Source: G963662905 sp963676415 (GTDB taxonomy: Bacteria; Bacteroidota; Bacteroidia; Bacteroidales; WRLA01). From it: a stretch of DNA of 64,000 nt. Position numbers and translations under genes: made by a program. The stretch lies in assembly GCA_963676415.1 (NCBI GenBank), contig OY781097.1, forward strand, positions 558,001 to 622,000. Direction: 5' to 3'. Shown in pieces: positions 54,554 through 63,521 of this stretch; the first letter of the stretch is position 1; every line of letters begins with the position of its first letter. Under the pieces are notes generated by a model. It was not told the DNA's origin. It was given only the letters and a program-made list of their open reading frames with translations, and searched no databases.

Positions 54554-55096
54554 CTATTTTGCAGCACAATGTTCATCCATCAACTTGCGTAAATCCTGCT
54601 TTTTATAATCTACTTCATAGCCCAGATCAATGGCACGCTGCGCGTAAACACATGCAGCATCTGGATTATTCACCATGAACATTAGTTCAGCCATATATCT
54701 GTAAAGATAAGCGTTATTTGGGTTAATTTTCTGAGAAGCTTTAAAGTCTTTCATCGCGCTGGGATAATCTTTGAGTTTGAAATAAGCATACCCTCTGTTC
54801 GCCAAAGAAAAAGCATCTTTCCCAACAGGTCCCAGCTCAATGGCTTTATTAAAATCCTCGATTGCGCCTTTATAATCGCCTAGTTCCATTCTCGCATAGA
54901 ACCCACGGTTATTATATGCATCAGCATATTTTGGGTCTTTTTCAATGGATTTTGTAAAGGCTTCAAGCGATTGCTCGTATTTACCTTCATTCCCAAGTTC
55001 GATGCCCCGGTTATAGTAGTCTGCAGCAGTTTTACTGTTTCCACAAGCCATTGTAAAAAGCAAGGCAAGAATAAATAATGGACTTGATTTTTTCAT
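54554..55096 (-). CDS. TPR-repeat lipoprotein
   Basis: A 180-residue product from ATG 55096 (the nine-codon upstream extension would spoil the signal). Lipobox FTMAC (Cys18); then about three TPR units: AADYYNRGIELGNEGKYEQS, ADAYNNRGFYARMELGDYKG, FSLANRGYAYFKLKDYPSAM, plus a fourth partial one. TPRs bind other proteins, so it is probably an outer-membrane scaffold. First gene of the four-gene cluster ending in sodB. Confidence 0.82.
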   Translation of the reverse strand: MKKSSPLFILALLFTMACGNSKTAADYYNRGIELGNEGKYEQSLEAFTKSIEKDPKYADAYNNRGFYARMELGDYKGAIEDFNKAIELGPVGKDAFSLANRGYAYFKLKDYPSAMKDFKASQKINPNNAYLYRYMAELMFMVNNPDAACVYAQRAIDLGYEVDYKKQDLRKLMDEHCAAK

Positions 55097-55166
55097 TACA
55101 AATATTTTTAGGTACATTTTCATTATCCTTCCTGTTAACCTTCTGTAAACAGGCGTGCAAACTTAA

Positions 55167-55202
55167 CAAAAAAACCCGCACGCCCTTTCGGGAATGCAGG
55201 TT
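55167..55202 (-). terminator. Terminator after the CNB-aspartate ammonia-lyase gene
   Basis: On the minus strand a 13-bp imperfect stem (AACCTGCATTCCC with GGGCGTGCGGGTT) and GAAA loop, followed by a T-run. Confidence 0.75.
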
Positions 55203-55227
55203 AAGAGAATCGGCATTTATAATGGAA

Positions 55228-57096
55228 TTAATTGTTTGGTGTTTTCATTTGGTGTGGGCCGATCATATTTTCCGGTAGCAGGATTTTATCCAGCTCATCT
55301 TTGGAAAGCAGCTCTTTTTCAAGCACAAGCTCATAAACACTTCGTCCGCTTTCAAGTGCTTCACGTGCCAGGTTGGTGCATTCCTCATATCCCAGAACAG
55401 GATTCAGTGCTGTAACCAGTCCGATGCTGTTTTCAACCTGATAACGGCAATGTTTTTCATTTGCCGTTATACCTGTGATACACCTTTGAATGAGTGTATC
55501 CATTCCGTTTTTCAGCATTTCGATGGATTCAAAAAGGCTTTGTACAATTACCGGCTCCATCACATTAAGTTCAAGCTGACCTGCTTCTGCTGCCATTGTC
55601 ACGGTAAGGTCATTGCCTATAACTTTAAAGGCAATCTGGTTCACAACTTCGGGGATTACCGGGTTTACTTTTCCGGGCATAATGCTGCTACCGGGCTGCA
55701 TTGGAGGCAGGTTTATTTCGTTGAGCCCTGCGCGTGGACCGGAAGACAGCAAACGAAGGTCATTGGAAATTTTCGAAAGTTTCACAGCAAGCCTTTTCAG
55801 TGCAGAGCTGTACATCACAAATGCTCCGGTATCCGAAGTAGCTTCGACCAGGTTTTCTGCGAGCTTAATGTCCATTCCGGAGATGTCGCGCAGATATTCC
55901 GTAACCTTTCCGGAATAGCCCGGTTCAGAATTGATTCCCGTTCCAATAGCTGTAGCGCCCATATTTACTTCGAGGAAGAGCGCTGCATTCTGGTTGAGGC
56001 GTTCAACTTCTTCGGAGATGGTTGTTGCATAAGCTGAGAACGATTGCCCCAAAGTCATAGGCACGGCATCCTGAAGTTGTGTTCGACCCATTTTAATAAT
56101 ATGGGCGAATTCTTCAGATTTTTTAGCAAATGCTTTAATCAGTTCTTCAACGGTTTTAATTAGTTTGCGGTTCATCAGGATGAGTGCAATATGCACTGCA
56201 GATGGATATGCATCGTTTGTTGATTGGGAAAGGTTCACATGATTATTGGGATGACAGTATTTATACTGGCCACGTTCATGTCCCAAAATTTCCAGTGCAC
56301 GGTTTGCAATTACCTCATTGGCATTCATATTTGTAGAAGTGCCTGCACCGCCTTGAATCATATCCACTACAAAATGATAATGAAATTTTCCGGTCATTAT
56401 TTCCTGACATGCCTGGCAAATAGCCTCGCAAACCGGCTTAGAAAGCAAACCCAGATCATGGTTTGCACGTGCGGCAGCCATTTTCACCATCGCCAGCGAG
56501 CTGATCAGATCCGGGAAAAAGTTGAGGCTCACACCGCTGATATTGAAATTCTCCAGAGCGCGCAAAGTTTGCACACCATAGAGCATTTCGGCAGGCACAT
56601 CGCGATTTCCCAATAGATCGTGCTCTTTGCGGGTCCTTCCTGAAAGGTACTGCGCAGCGGAGTTAACAAGTTTATTATTGGCATGGCGCATCCGGCGCGA
56701 AATCACACGGGCAACATTTGAGAATATTTTGAGCGATTCGGGGCCGTGTTCCTTAAAATAATTGCGGTGCACACAAAGAATCCGACTGTTCATTACAATC
56801 CGGGCAGAAGTAGAATGCGGGCTATCGTCCATCAGGCTGCCTTCGCCAAGAAAATCAAATTTGCCGAAAAAGGCCAAACGTTCTTCTTTGCCGTATGGCG
56901 TGCGTTTGATCAATTCCACTTCGCCTTCATAAATAATATATATGTATTCGCGGGGGCTATGCTCGTTAAAAAGATAATCCCCCTCCTGATAAGAATTCAA
57001 ATCAGAATTACTGATCAAATCCAAACGTTCCTGATCATCAAGCCCATTAAAAAGCTCAATCTGACCAATAAAAGAAACCAATGCTTTTTTGTCCAT
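55228..57096 (-). CDS. aspA: Aspartate ammonia-lyase fused to a cyclic-nucleotide-binding-like domain
   Basis: A 622-residue fusion. Residues ~1-130 are a CNB/CRP-type beta-roll (FNGLDDQERLDLI; IYIIYEGEVELIKR; FLGEGSLMDDSPHSTSARI). Residues ~150-622 are a full aspartase: GAGTSTNMNANEV, TNDAYPSA, GRTQLQDAVPMTLG, and the lyase signature GSSIMPGKVNPVIPE. Aspartase makes fumarate and ammonia from aspartate, feeding fumarate respiration. In the phosphate-binding cassette the Arg that normally contacts the cyclic phosphate (PRxA) is His (SPHSTSA), so classical cAMP binding is doubtful. Own promoter and terminator. Confidence 0.92.
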   Translation of the reverse strand: MDKKALVSFIGQIELFNGLDDQERLDLISNSDLNSYQEGDYLFNEHSPREYIYIIYEGEVELIKRTPYGKEERLAFFGKFDFLGEGSLMDDSPHSTSARIVMNSRILCVHRNYFKEHGPESLKIFSNVARVISRRMRHANNKLVNSAAQYLSGRTRKEHDLLGNRDVPAEMLYGVQTLRALENFNISGVSLNFFPDLISSLAMVKMAAARANHDLGLLSKPVCEAICQACQEIMTGKFHYHFVVDMIQGGAGTSTNMNANEVIANRALEILGHERGQYKYCHPNNHVNLSQSTNDAYPSAVHIALILMNRKLIKTVEELIKAFAKKSEEFAHIIKMGRTQLQDAVPMTLGQSFSAYATTISEEVERLNQNAALFLEVNMGATAIGTGINSEPGYSGKVTEYLRDISGMDIKLAENLVEATSDTGAFVMYSSALKRLAVKLSKISNDLRLLSSGPRAGLNEINLPPMQPGSSIMPGKVNPVIPEVVNQIAFKVIGNDLTVTMAAEAGQLELNVMEPVIVQSLFESIEMLKNGMDTLIQRCITGITANEKHCRYQVENSIGLVTALNPVLGYEECTNLAREALESGRSVYELVLEKELLSKDELDKILLPENMIGPHQMKTPNN

Positions 57097-57127
57097 TCTT
57101 CCGTTTTTAAATATTTTAATCGCGCTC

Positions 57128-57161
57128 CAAAGATAGAAATTAAAACCAACTGTTAATCAAA
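57128..57161 (-). promoter_or_regulatory. Promoter of the aspA fusion gene
   Basis: On the minus strand TTTG (57161-57158), 22 bases, TATCTTTG (57135-57128), followed by the start codon 32 bases on. Confidence 0.65.
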
Positions 57162-57168
57162 TAACGGT

Positions 57169-57182
57169 GTTAATTAATTAAC
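57169..57182. promoter_or_regulatory. 14-bp perfect palindrome upstream of the aspA promoter
   Basis: GTTAATTAATTAAC lies just upstream of the -33 element of aspA, where an activator would bind. A/T palindromes arise by chance in this composition, so the call is tentative. Confidence 0.3.
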
Positions 57183-57326
57183 AAACGAATAATAAACTAT
57201 CTTATTACAAGAATAAGAAAAAATTTAATGCGTATATAAATTACTATATAACAGCGATTTAAATTAATCCTATCTTATGGATAAGAGACCCTGTTTCAAA
57301 ATTGAATATTAGCAGAAACGAACGAA

Positions 57327-57813
57327 ATTTAACCTACCTTATACATAACTACGCAGCACTCTTTAATTGAGCTAATTGCTGTTCCAAGAATTATATACGT
57401 TTTTCTTTAAAATTACTTTGGTTGGCCTCAAATAAAGTTGGATCAGATTCTTTTTGCTTAGTTACCATATTGAAATAAATGACAGCCATTTTTCTATCCA
57501 TTGAGCATTTAGCCTCTTTTGGTCCTAATGGGGATTTTAATCTTCTGTAATAGTGCACAAAAACATTATCGCTACGATAAAGACTGTTAGAGGCCTGGAT
57601 TAAAACTGCTTTTACTTTATGCCTTCTTTTAGGCAACCTGCTACTGATCACCTTGCCGCCTGATATTTTATTGTTAGGAGCCAAGCCCGTCTATGATGTA
57701 AACCTGTTTGCATTTCCAAAGCAGCTTAAATCTGCACCAAAAAGATAGCATTCCTCTATATTGCAGCGGTTTAGGCGCGTAATAGAGTATTTTATGAATA
57801 AGGTAGGTTAAAT
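57327..57813. mobile_element. Decayed insertion element bounded by 22-bp inverted repeats
   Basis: Positions 57327-57348 and 57792-57813 form inverted repeats matching at 21 of 22 bases (beginning ATTTAACCTACC). They enclose 487 bases containing an IS110-type transposase fragment on the minus strand. No target-site duplication is evident in the flanks. IS110 elements normally lack terminal repeats, so this may be an internally deleted or composite relic. Confidence 0.65.
57391..57756 (-). pseudogene. IS110-family transposase, C-terminal remnant
   Basis: The uninterrupted part (57684-57391, beginning with a TTG codon) encodes 97 residues including LAPNNKISGGKVISS and KVKAVLIQASNSL, typical of the IS110 C-terminal domain. 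The frame continues upstream as GADLSCFGNANRFTS but is broken by a TAG at 57693-57691, where family members have Trp in SWxGLAP. The N-terminal DEDD catalytic domain is missing, so it is not functional. Confidence 0.75.
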
Positions 57814-58052
57814 ACATATCTCAATTTAGAGGACTAATCAAGGACAAACTTTTGGAAAGTTTAACCCCCAATTCTACCTCAATTTTTATTACCCACAAAA
57901 CCGGGTAGAACCGAAAAAAATTGATATTAAAGCGGCTATTTTTTGATTGTTTGTAATTCCGTAAGTAAGAGGAATGACAATCCGTTTTGGCTGTTTCAAC
58001 TTAACCAGTAAATTGATTTACAAGCATAAAGCGCACGGAAAGTGGGTTTTTT
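57814..58052. other. Intergenic region, nothing recognised
   Basis: A/T-rich sequence between the insertion relic and the cupin gene; it may be further decayed mobile DNA but shows no readable frame. Confidence 0.4.
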
Positions 58053-58547
58053 TTATGACAGTTGTTTTATGAGCTCAGCATGTTCGGGATATTCGGCCAA
58101 CAGGCCTTGGGGTTCAGCCAGCTCCATATCATCGAATTCGAATCCCGGCGCTACAGTACATCCCATCAGCGAAAACGATTCCTTATCTAAGTTCCTGGCT
58201 GCAAACCATGTATTGCGGGGCACAACAATCTGCGGGGAGCAATCATTGGCAACATCAAGGCCCAATTTCTTAACAATCAGGCTACCGTCTTTAAAAATTA
58301 TAAAAACTTCACAGCCTTTACCATCGTAATGATGCCAGATTTCGTCTTGCTTAATTTTATGAAATGCGGAAATATCATTTTTATCGAGAAGATAATAAAT
58401 TGATGTGGCAAATTTTCGGCCTTCCTTAAAGCGTCCGGGCAGCGCATCAACAGGAATACGTTCATCGCTGCGATAGATTTCACGGAAATAACCTCCTTCG
58501 GGATGGGCTTTAAGCTGTAAAAGTTCGATCCATTCTTGTGCTTTCAT
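58053..58547 (-). CDS. Cupin domain protein (DUF985 / Cupin_5)
   Basis: A 164-residue beta-barrel protein with the family markers HPEGGYFREIYRS, ATSIYYLL, SAFHKIKQDEIWHHYDG (putative metal or ligand histidines), VPRNTWFAARN and CTVAPGFEFDDMELA. Biochemical role of most members unknown; some are sugar-binding or epimerase-like. Starts 2 bases after the stop of the upstream PorT-like gene, so co-transcribed. Confidence 0.9.
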   Translation of the reverse strand: MKAQEWIELLQLKAHPEGGYFREIYRSDERIPVDALPGRFKEGRKFATSIYYLLDKNDISAFHKIKQDEIWHHYDGKGCEVFIIFKDGSLIVKKLGLDVANDCSPQIVVPRNTWFAARNLDKESFSLMGCTVAPGFEFDDMELAEPQGLLAEYPEHAELIKQLS

Positions 58548-58549
58548 GC

Positions 58550-59233
58550 TTAGGGCGTGTTGTTTTCGACCTTCTGCTGACGTACGGTCTTTGCCCGGTC
58601 GTTAATGATATAAATAAGTCGGAAACTCAAAACATTATTATACTGATTACGCGATTCCAAAAACTCACCGTTTTTATTGTAGAAATCGCGTGTACGAATT
58701 TTCACAAAAGAATATGTATAACGAATATTCATATGGAGCTTCTGATAAATCCTAAAACGGATATCGGCCACACCACTAAAATCCCAGGGTTCGTAGGGGC
58801 CGTCCTGCACGCTAACGCCCAAAACTTCTTTGCCATGCTCCTTTTCGGATACGCCCACCAAACGCCCGACCGACATTCCCAATCCGGCGGTTATCCGGTC
58901 TTTGTCGTTATAATGAACCAATAAAGGGATGCGCACATAATTCAAACGCAGATCATATTCGCCCGTAATCGAATCATTGGGATATTGCGGCGATTGGTAA
59001 CTGCCTTCCTGACTATAAGAAGTTTCCAGGCTAACGCTCCACCGTTCATTAAAAGGGATAATGGCTGCGGCACCGAAATTGGCACCAAAACGGTGAAAAC
59101 CATAAACTTCATCACCATCAACCTGACTGATATTCAAACCACCGATGAGTGCTCCACGAATAACCTGTGCATGTGAGGTGGATAAAAACGAAAATAAAAA
59201 AGCCAGTAGGGCAAGTCTGTAAATAAGCTTCAT
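58550..59233 (-). CDS. Outer-membrane beta-barrel protein, PorT family-like
   Basis: A 227-residue protein from ATG 59233 (MKLIYRLALLAFLFSFLS signal, cleavage after SHAQ); the longer frame would place 25 non-signal residues in front. The mature chain is made of alternating-strand stretches (ALIGGLNISQVDGD, GANFGAAAIIPF, YVRIPLLVHYN, AGLGMSVGRLVG, HMNIRYTYSFVKI) typical of OMP_b-brl_2/PorT barrels. PorT itself is required for T9SS, but this family is broad and many members have other roles. Confidence 0.8.
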   Translation of the reverse strand: MKLIYRLALLAFLFSFLSTSHAQVIRGALIGGLNISQVDGDEVYGFHRFGANFGAAAIIPFNERWSVSLETSYSQEGSYQSPQYPNDSITGEYDLRLNYVRIPLLVHYNDKDRITAGLGMSVGRLVGVSEKEHGKEVLGVSVQDGPYEPWDFSGVADIRFRIYQKLHMNIRYTYSFVKIRTRDFYNKNGEFLESRNQYNNVLSFRLIYIINDRAKTVRQQKVENNTP

Positions 59234-59304
59234 AGAATTCATTTCGTTAGCTAACGCAAAAAAACACAATAAATTGCAATTGGGCAAGCCGTTCCGCAAT
59301 AATA

Positions 59305-61437
59305 TCACAAATCCTTCATAGTCAATCCAATACGCTTTCTCGCCACATCAACAGCCTGTACTTTTACTTTTACATGTTGGTGCAAGCTAACGACTTCTGC
59401 CGGATCGCTTACATAGGCATCGGCCAACTGGCTGATATGCACCAGTCCATCCTGATGCACGCCCACATCAACAAAAGCACCAAAAGCCGTAATATTGGTA
59501 ACGATGCCCGGCAAAATCATACCTTCTTTCAGGTCTTCTATTTTATGCACGCGCTCATCAAATTCAAATTTCTTAAAGCCTTTGCGCGGGTCCCTTCCGG
59601 GTTTTTTCAATTCAGTAAGAATGTCCTGCAAAGTAGGCAAACCAACATTTCCGTCCACAAATTTATCCAGCTGCACATTTTTTTCGAGTTCATCCCAAGT
59701 AATAATATCTTCCACTTTTTTGCCGAGGGATTTGGCCATTTTTTCGACCACATCATAAGATTCGGGGTGCACCGCGGAATTGTCCAAAGGATTTTTTGCT
59801 TCGGGCACACGCAAAAATCCTGCGGCCTGCTCAAAGGCTTTTTGTCCGAAACGCTTCACCTTCATCAATTCTTTGCGCGATTTAAAAGCGCCGTTTTCAT
59901 TTCTGTAGTCGATGATATTGGCTGCCAATGCCGGTCCCAGCCCGGAAACATAAGTCAGAAGGGGCTCGCTGGCTGTATTCAAATCAACGCCAACGTGGTT
60001 GACACAGCTTTCCACAACCCTTTTCAACTCCTGCTGCAAAAGGCTTTGATCTACATCGTGCTGATATTGGCCCACACCGATGCTTTTCGGGTCGATTTTC
60101 ACCAGCTCGGCAAGCGGATCCTGCAAGCGCCGGCCAATGGAAACAGCACCTCTTACCGTTACATCGTATTGCGGAAACTCCGCCCGTGCGATATCCGAAG
60201 CAGAATAAACGCTGGCTCCGTTTTCGCTTACCATTACGGCCAGCACATCCCTATCAAAACGCACCGCCCTCAAAAGGTCTTCCGTTTCGCGCCCGGCAGT
60301 ACCGTTTCCTACCGCGATGGCATCGATGGAGTAGGCAGAAACCAATGATTTGATTTTATGGATCGATTGCTTTTTTTCATTGCGCGGCGGATGGGGAAAA
60401 ATGGTTTCATTATGAAGCAGTTTCCCTTGTTCGTCGATACAAACCAATTTGCAGCCCGTACGGAAACCCGGATCAAGTGCCAGAACCCGTTTGTTTTTTA
60501 ATGGAGGTTGCAAGAGCAGCTGACGCAGGTTTTCAGAGAATACTTCAATGGCTTTGGCATCGGCTTTTAACTTTATTTCGGCCCGAATTTCATTCTCAAG
60601 CGAAGGCTGCAAAAGGCGTTTATAGCTGTCAACGAGGGCTTCATATACATAATCGGCAGCCTGATTATCCGCACGCAGAAACTGTCGTTCAAGAATTTGC
60701 ATAGCATCATCTTCATCCGGACGGATTTTTACACGCAAAAGGCCTTCCTTTTCAGCCCGGAGGATTGCCAGAACACGATGTGAAGGGGCTTTCAAAGCTG
60801 GTTCTTCCCAATCAAAATAGTCGCTGTACTTTGCGGCATCATCCTTTTTGCTTTTTACAAGCGATGAAATCAACACCGCTCTTCTACGAAACAAATTCCG
60901 TAACCTTTCGCGCAAACGCTCGTTTTCACTGGCCCACTCAGCGATGATGTCCATGCCCCCTTTGAGCGCATCTCCTTCACTATTAACATCTTCATGCTTT
61001 AAAAAAGATGCTGCTTTTTGGAAAACATCATCATTATACTGCTTCATCAGCCAGGCTGCCAAAGGTTCCAGCCCACGTTCACGAGCAAGCGTTGCCCTCG
61101 TCTTTCTTTTTGGTTTAAAGGGCAGATAAATATCTTCCAGTTTCACGGGTTCATAGCAATCGCGGATTTTTTGTTCAAGCTCATCATTGAGTTTTCCTTG
61201 TCCGGCAATTGTTTCGAGTATAAATTCCTTTCTTTTTTCCAGATCAGATAATCCCTGCCATCGTTTTTGCAGATCAGCAAGTTGCACCTCATCCATGCTT
61301 CCTGTCACTTCCTTGCGGTAGCGTGCAATAAACGGGATTGTTGCCCCGTCATCAAAAAGTGCAATTGCAGCATTCAGATGCTTTATGTCAAGCGCCATTT
61401 CATTTGAGATGATGGCCAGAATTTTTTCATGATTCAT
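59305..61437 (-). CDS. tex: RNA-binding transcription accessory protein Tex
   Basis: A 710-residue protein. N-terminal helical Tex region, YqgF-like RNase H fold (RVLALDPGFRTGCKLVCID), helix-hairpin-helix domain (YVSGLGPALAANIIDYRNENG) and C-terminal S1 RNA-binding domain (GIVTNITAFGAFVDVGVHQDGLVHISQL). Tex binds nucleic acids and is linked to transcription fidelity and stress in bacteria. A near-consensus -7 site (TATCTTCG) lies upstream. Confidence 0.95.
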   Translation of the reverse strand: MNHEKILAIISNEMALDIKHLNAAIALFDDGATIPFIARYRKEVTGSMDEVQLADLQKRWQGLSDLEKRKEFILETIAGQGKLNDELEQKIRDCYEPVKLEDIYLPFKPKRKTRATLARERGLEPLAAWLMKQYNDDVFQKAASFLKHEDVNSEGDALKGGMDIIAEWASENERLRERLRNLFRRRAVLISSLVKSKKDDAAKYSDYFDWEEPALKAPSHRVLAILRAEKEGLLRVKIRPDEDDAMQILERQFLRADNQAADYVYEALVDSYKRLLQPSLENEIRAEIKLKADAKAIEVFSENLRQLLLQPPLKNKRVLALDPGFRTGCKLVCIDEQGKLLHNETIFPHPPRNEKKQSIHKIKSLVSAYSIDAIAVGNGTAGRETEDLLRAVRFDRDVLAVMVSENGASVYSASDIARAEFPQYDVTVRGAVSIGRRLQDPLAELVKIDPKSIGVGQYQHDVDQSLLQQELKRVVESCVNHVGVDLNTASEPLLTYVSGLGPALAANIIDYRNENGAFKSRKELMKVKRFGQKAFEQAAGFLRVPEAKNPLDNSAVHPESYDVVEKMAKSLGKKVEDIITWDELEKNVQLDKFVDGNVGLPTLQDILTELKKPGRDPRKGFKKFEFDERVHKIEDLKEGMILPGIVTNITAFGAFVDVGVHQDGLVHISQLADAYVSDPAEVVSLHQHVKVKVQAVDVARKRIGLTMKDL

Positions 61438-61502
61438 ATCCGGTAATTTGAAATATGCGAAGATAAAAAAAACAGGGCTGCAATAGGATGTCGCGCTAAA
61501 AC

Positions 61503-61534
61503 GAAAAAAGCCCGGCTGTATGAACCGGGCCTTT
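61503..61534 (-). terminator. Terminator after groES
   Basis: On the minus strand GCCCGG pairs with CCGGGC around a 9-base loop, followed by TTTTTT. It separates groES from tex. Confidence 0.85.
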
Positions 61535-61553
61535 TGAATAACATTTAATCTTC

Positions 61554-61838
61554 TTAAATTTCTTCTGTTTCAACAATTTTCGCCATGATATCGGCATAAG
61601 GCATCAGCATGAATTTTTTACCTTCAAATTCCACCTCGGTACCGGCAAATTTTTTGTAGAAAACAGTATCGCCAACAGAAATTTCCGGATTATCAATTTT
61701 GGAAATCGCGACAACTTTAGCAAACATTGGTTTTTCTTTTGCTGAATCCGGGATAATGATGCCGGAAGCTGTTTTTTGTTCTTTTTTCTCGGTCATTTCG
61801 AGAAGAACTTGCTGGTTTAATGGTTGTAATTCCTTCAT
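61554..61838 (-). CDS. groES: Co-chaperonin GroES (Hsp10)
   Basis: A 94-residue Hsp10 with PLNQQVLLEM, the mobile loop KKEQKTASGIIIPDSAKEKP, and the closing GDTVFYKKFAGTEVEF and LMPYADIMAKI strands. It caps the GroEL ring. Unusually, no groEL follows: a terminator and then tex lie downstream. The gene begins 21 bases after the glutaredoxin fusion and shares its transcript. Confidence 0.93.
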   Translation of the reverse strand: MKELQPLNQQVLLEMTEKKEQKTASGIIIPDSAKEKPMFAKVVAISKIDNPEISVGDTVFYKKFAGTEVEFEGKKFMLMPYADIMAKIVETEEI

Positions 61839-61859
61839 TTTTATTTAGTTAGATTAATA

Positions 61860-62450
61860 TTACGATTCCTGGATCTCGAGAAGCCTGTTTATTTTTCCTT
61901 TATCAAAACCAACGATCCACTCCCCTTCGATATTGGTTTGCGGAACCCCGCGCTGCCCGGTATTCCGGGTCATTTCTTCGGCTGCGGACATATCCTGCGA
62001 CACATCAATTTCATCAAAATAAATTCTGTGCTTCCTCAGGTGCGATTTCAATGTATTGCACCAACTGCATGATGGCGTAGTATAAACACGTACGCTTTTT
62101 GAAGGTTTGCCATCATCTTTTGATGCAGCAAAAAAAGCGGCATCTTCAAAAAATGTTTTATAAAATGCCGGTTCACTGCATCCTTTTACCACATTGCGGA
62201 ATTTTCCATTTTCAAATTCCAGCAAAGATGGCGCGCTGGTGATACCGTATTCTTTATGGATATCGCGCACTTTGCTGACATCTGCCACGCAAACACAAGG
62301 CTCGTCCACATCCGGTTCGGCTTCTTTCAGGTTGTTCAAAGAACATTCGCTTGCATCCGAGCCTCCTTTATAAAGCAAGAGGTAGGCTTTTTTGCGATCC
62401 TTGATATGCGCAAGCAATTCCTGATGATTGTTAATTTCGGTTAATCTCAT
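61860..62450 (-). CDS. Thioredoxin-like domain fused to a glutaredoxin
   Basis: A 196-residue protein from ATG 62450 (MRLTEINNHQELLAHI). Residues ~1-110 have a thioredoxin fold (YLLLYKGGS, YGITSAPSLLEFENG) but no CxxC in the active-site position. Residues ~122-196 are an NrdH-like glutaredoxin (VRVYTTPSCSWCNTLKSHLRKH, active site CSWC, cis-Pro in GVPQTNIEG). Likely a cytosolic disulfide or iron-sulfur related factor. It heads a unit with groES. Confidence 0.85.
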   Translation of the reverse strand: MRLTEINNHQELLAHIKDRKKAYLLLYKGGSDASECSLNNLKEAEPDVDEPCVCVADVSKVRDIHKEYGITSAPSLLEFENGKFRNVVKGCSEPAFYKTFFEDAAFFAASKDDGKPSKSVRVYTTPSCSWCNTLKSHLRKHRIYFDEIDVSQDMSAAEEMTRNTGQRGVPQTNIEGEWIVGFDKGKINRLLEIQES

Positions 62451-62561
62451 ATACTGACTTTCCTCCTGCCAGATCAATTAATATGCCATGGATTCCATAA
62501 AGCAATTGGCGGAAAAAATGTCAGAAGGGCACTCATATGGAGCTATGTCAATATGACAAGT

Positions 62562-63497
62562 CTATAATTCGGACAATTTGTTGATCAGGTCGGGCAGCAT
62601 TCGGCAGGCGGCTTTTTCGCGCCATGCTTCCACAGCCGGAATTGCAGGAATACCAAAATATGTTTTTCCTCCGGCAAGAGACTTATCCACAGCAGAAGTT
62701 GCAAGGATCACTGCGCCTTTACCTATTACAAGGTCTTTGTTTATGGCCACCTTGCCCCAAATCAGGACTTCATCTTCAATACGGGTTACGCCGGCAATGG
62801 CGCAATGTGCACCAATCAAGCAGTCGCGCCCGATGTAGGTATCATGGCCAACCTGTACATGGTTATCGAATTTGGTTCCCGGGCCGATGTGTGTATCGCC
62901 ACTCACGCCTTTATCAATTGAGCAAAGTGCGCCAATTTCCACGCGGTCGCCCAAAACAACACGTCCACAGCTTTCAAACTTTTTCAATCCTTCTTTCCTG
63001 CGCTGGAAATAATATGCATCGGCCCCGATTACCGAATTTGAATGAATCACAACATCGTCGCCAATAACTGTATGGTCATAAACACTGACATTGGCATGAA
63101 TGAGACAGTTCTTCCCTATTTTCACATGGTTTCCAACAAACGCACCCGGCTGGATTACCGTACCTTCACCTATTTGTGCCGAAGGGCTCACCTGTGCAGA
63201 TGCCGCTTCGAAAGGCCTGTATTTCTTGACAATAGCGAGATAGGCACTAAAAGGATCGTCATTATATAATAGGGCTTTACCTTGAGGGACGGCCACTTTT
63301 TTATTGATAATGATTGTTGTTGCATTGGAGTTCAATGCTTTATCATAATACTTGGGATGATCGACAAAGGTAAGGTCACCTGCTTCGACCATATGTATTT
63401 CATTGATACCCGTGACCGGGAAATCTTCCGGTCCATCAAATTCACTACCGGTTAAGATTGCAAGTCCGGAAAGTGACAGAGGTTTTTCAAACTTCAT
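62562..63497 (-). CDS. LpxD-like UDP-3-O-acylglucosamine N-acyltransferase
   Basis: A 311-residue protein with an N-terminal uridine-binding-like domain (~1-95, AGDLTFVDHPKYYDKAL) and a long left-handed beta-helix of hexapeptide repeats (SAQIGEGTVIQPGAFVGN ...). The catalytic His region DNHVQVGHDTYIG and IAGVTRIEDEV match LpxD. LpxD adds the amide-linked acyl chain in lipid A biosynthesis. Bacteroidota often carry a canonical lpxD plus a second one beside efp; this is the efp-linked type, so its exact substrate is uncertain. Confidence 0.85.
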   Translation of the reverse strand: MKFEKPLSLSGLAILTGSEFDGPEDFPVTGINEIHMVEAGDLTFVDHPKYYDKALNSNATTIIINKKVAVPQGKALLYNDDPFSAYLAIVKKYRPFEAASAQVSPSAQIGEGTVIQPGAFVGNHVKIGKNCLIHANVSVYDHTVIGDDVVIHSNSVIGADAYYFQRRKEGLKKFESCGRVVLGDRVEIGALCSIDKGVSGDTHIGPGTKFDNHVQVGHDTYIGRDCLIGAHCAIAGVTRIEDEVLIWGKVAINKDLVIGKGAVILATSAVDKSLAGGKTYFGIPAIPAVEAWREKAACRMLPDLINKLSEL

Positions 63498-63521
63498 AGG
63501 AAAGTAATTTTGATTAAACGG

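Noticed and set aside
58550..59233. Assignment as the T9SS component PorT itself
   Set aside because: Only the general barrel pattern is visible; no other por genes are adjacent.
59374..60348. 324-codon frame opposite tex
   Set aside because: It is antisense to a strongly supported gene; Phe/His/Gln-rich composition is typical of a shadow frame.
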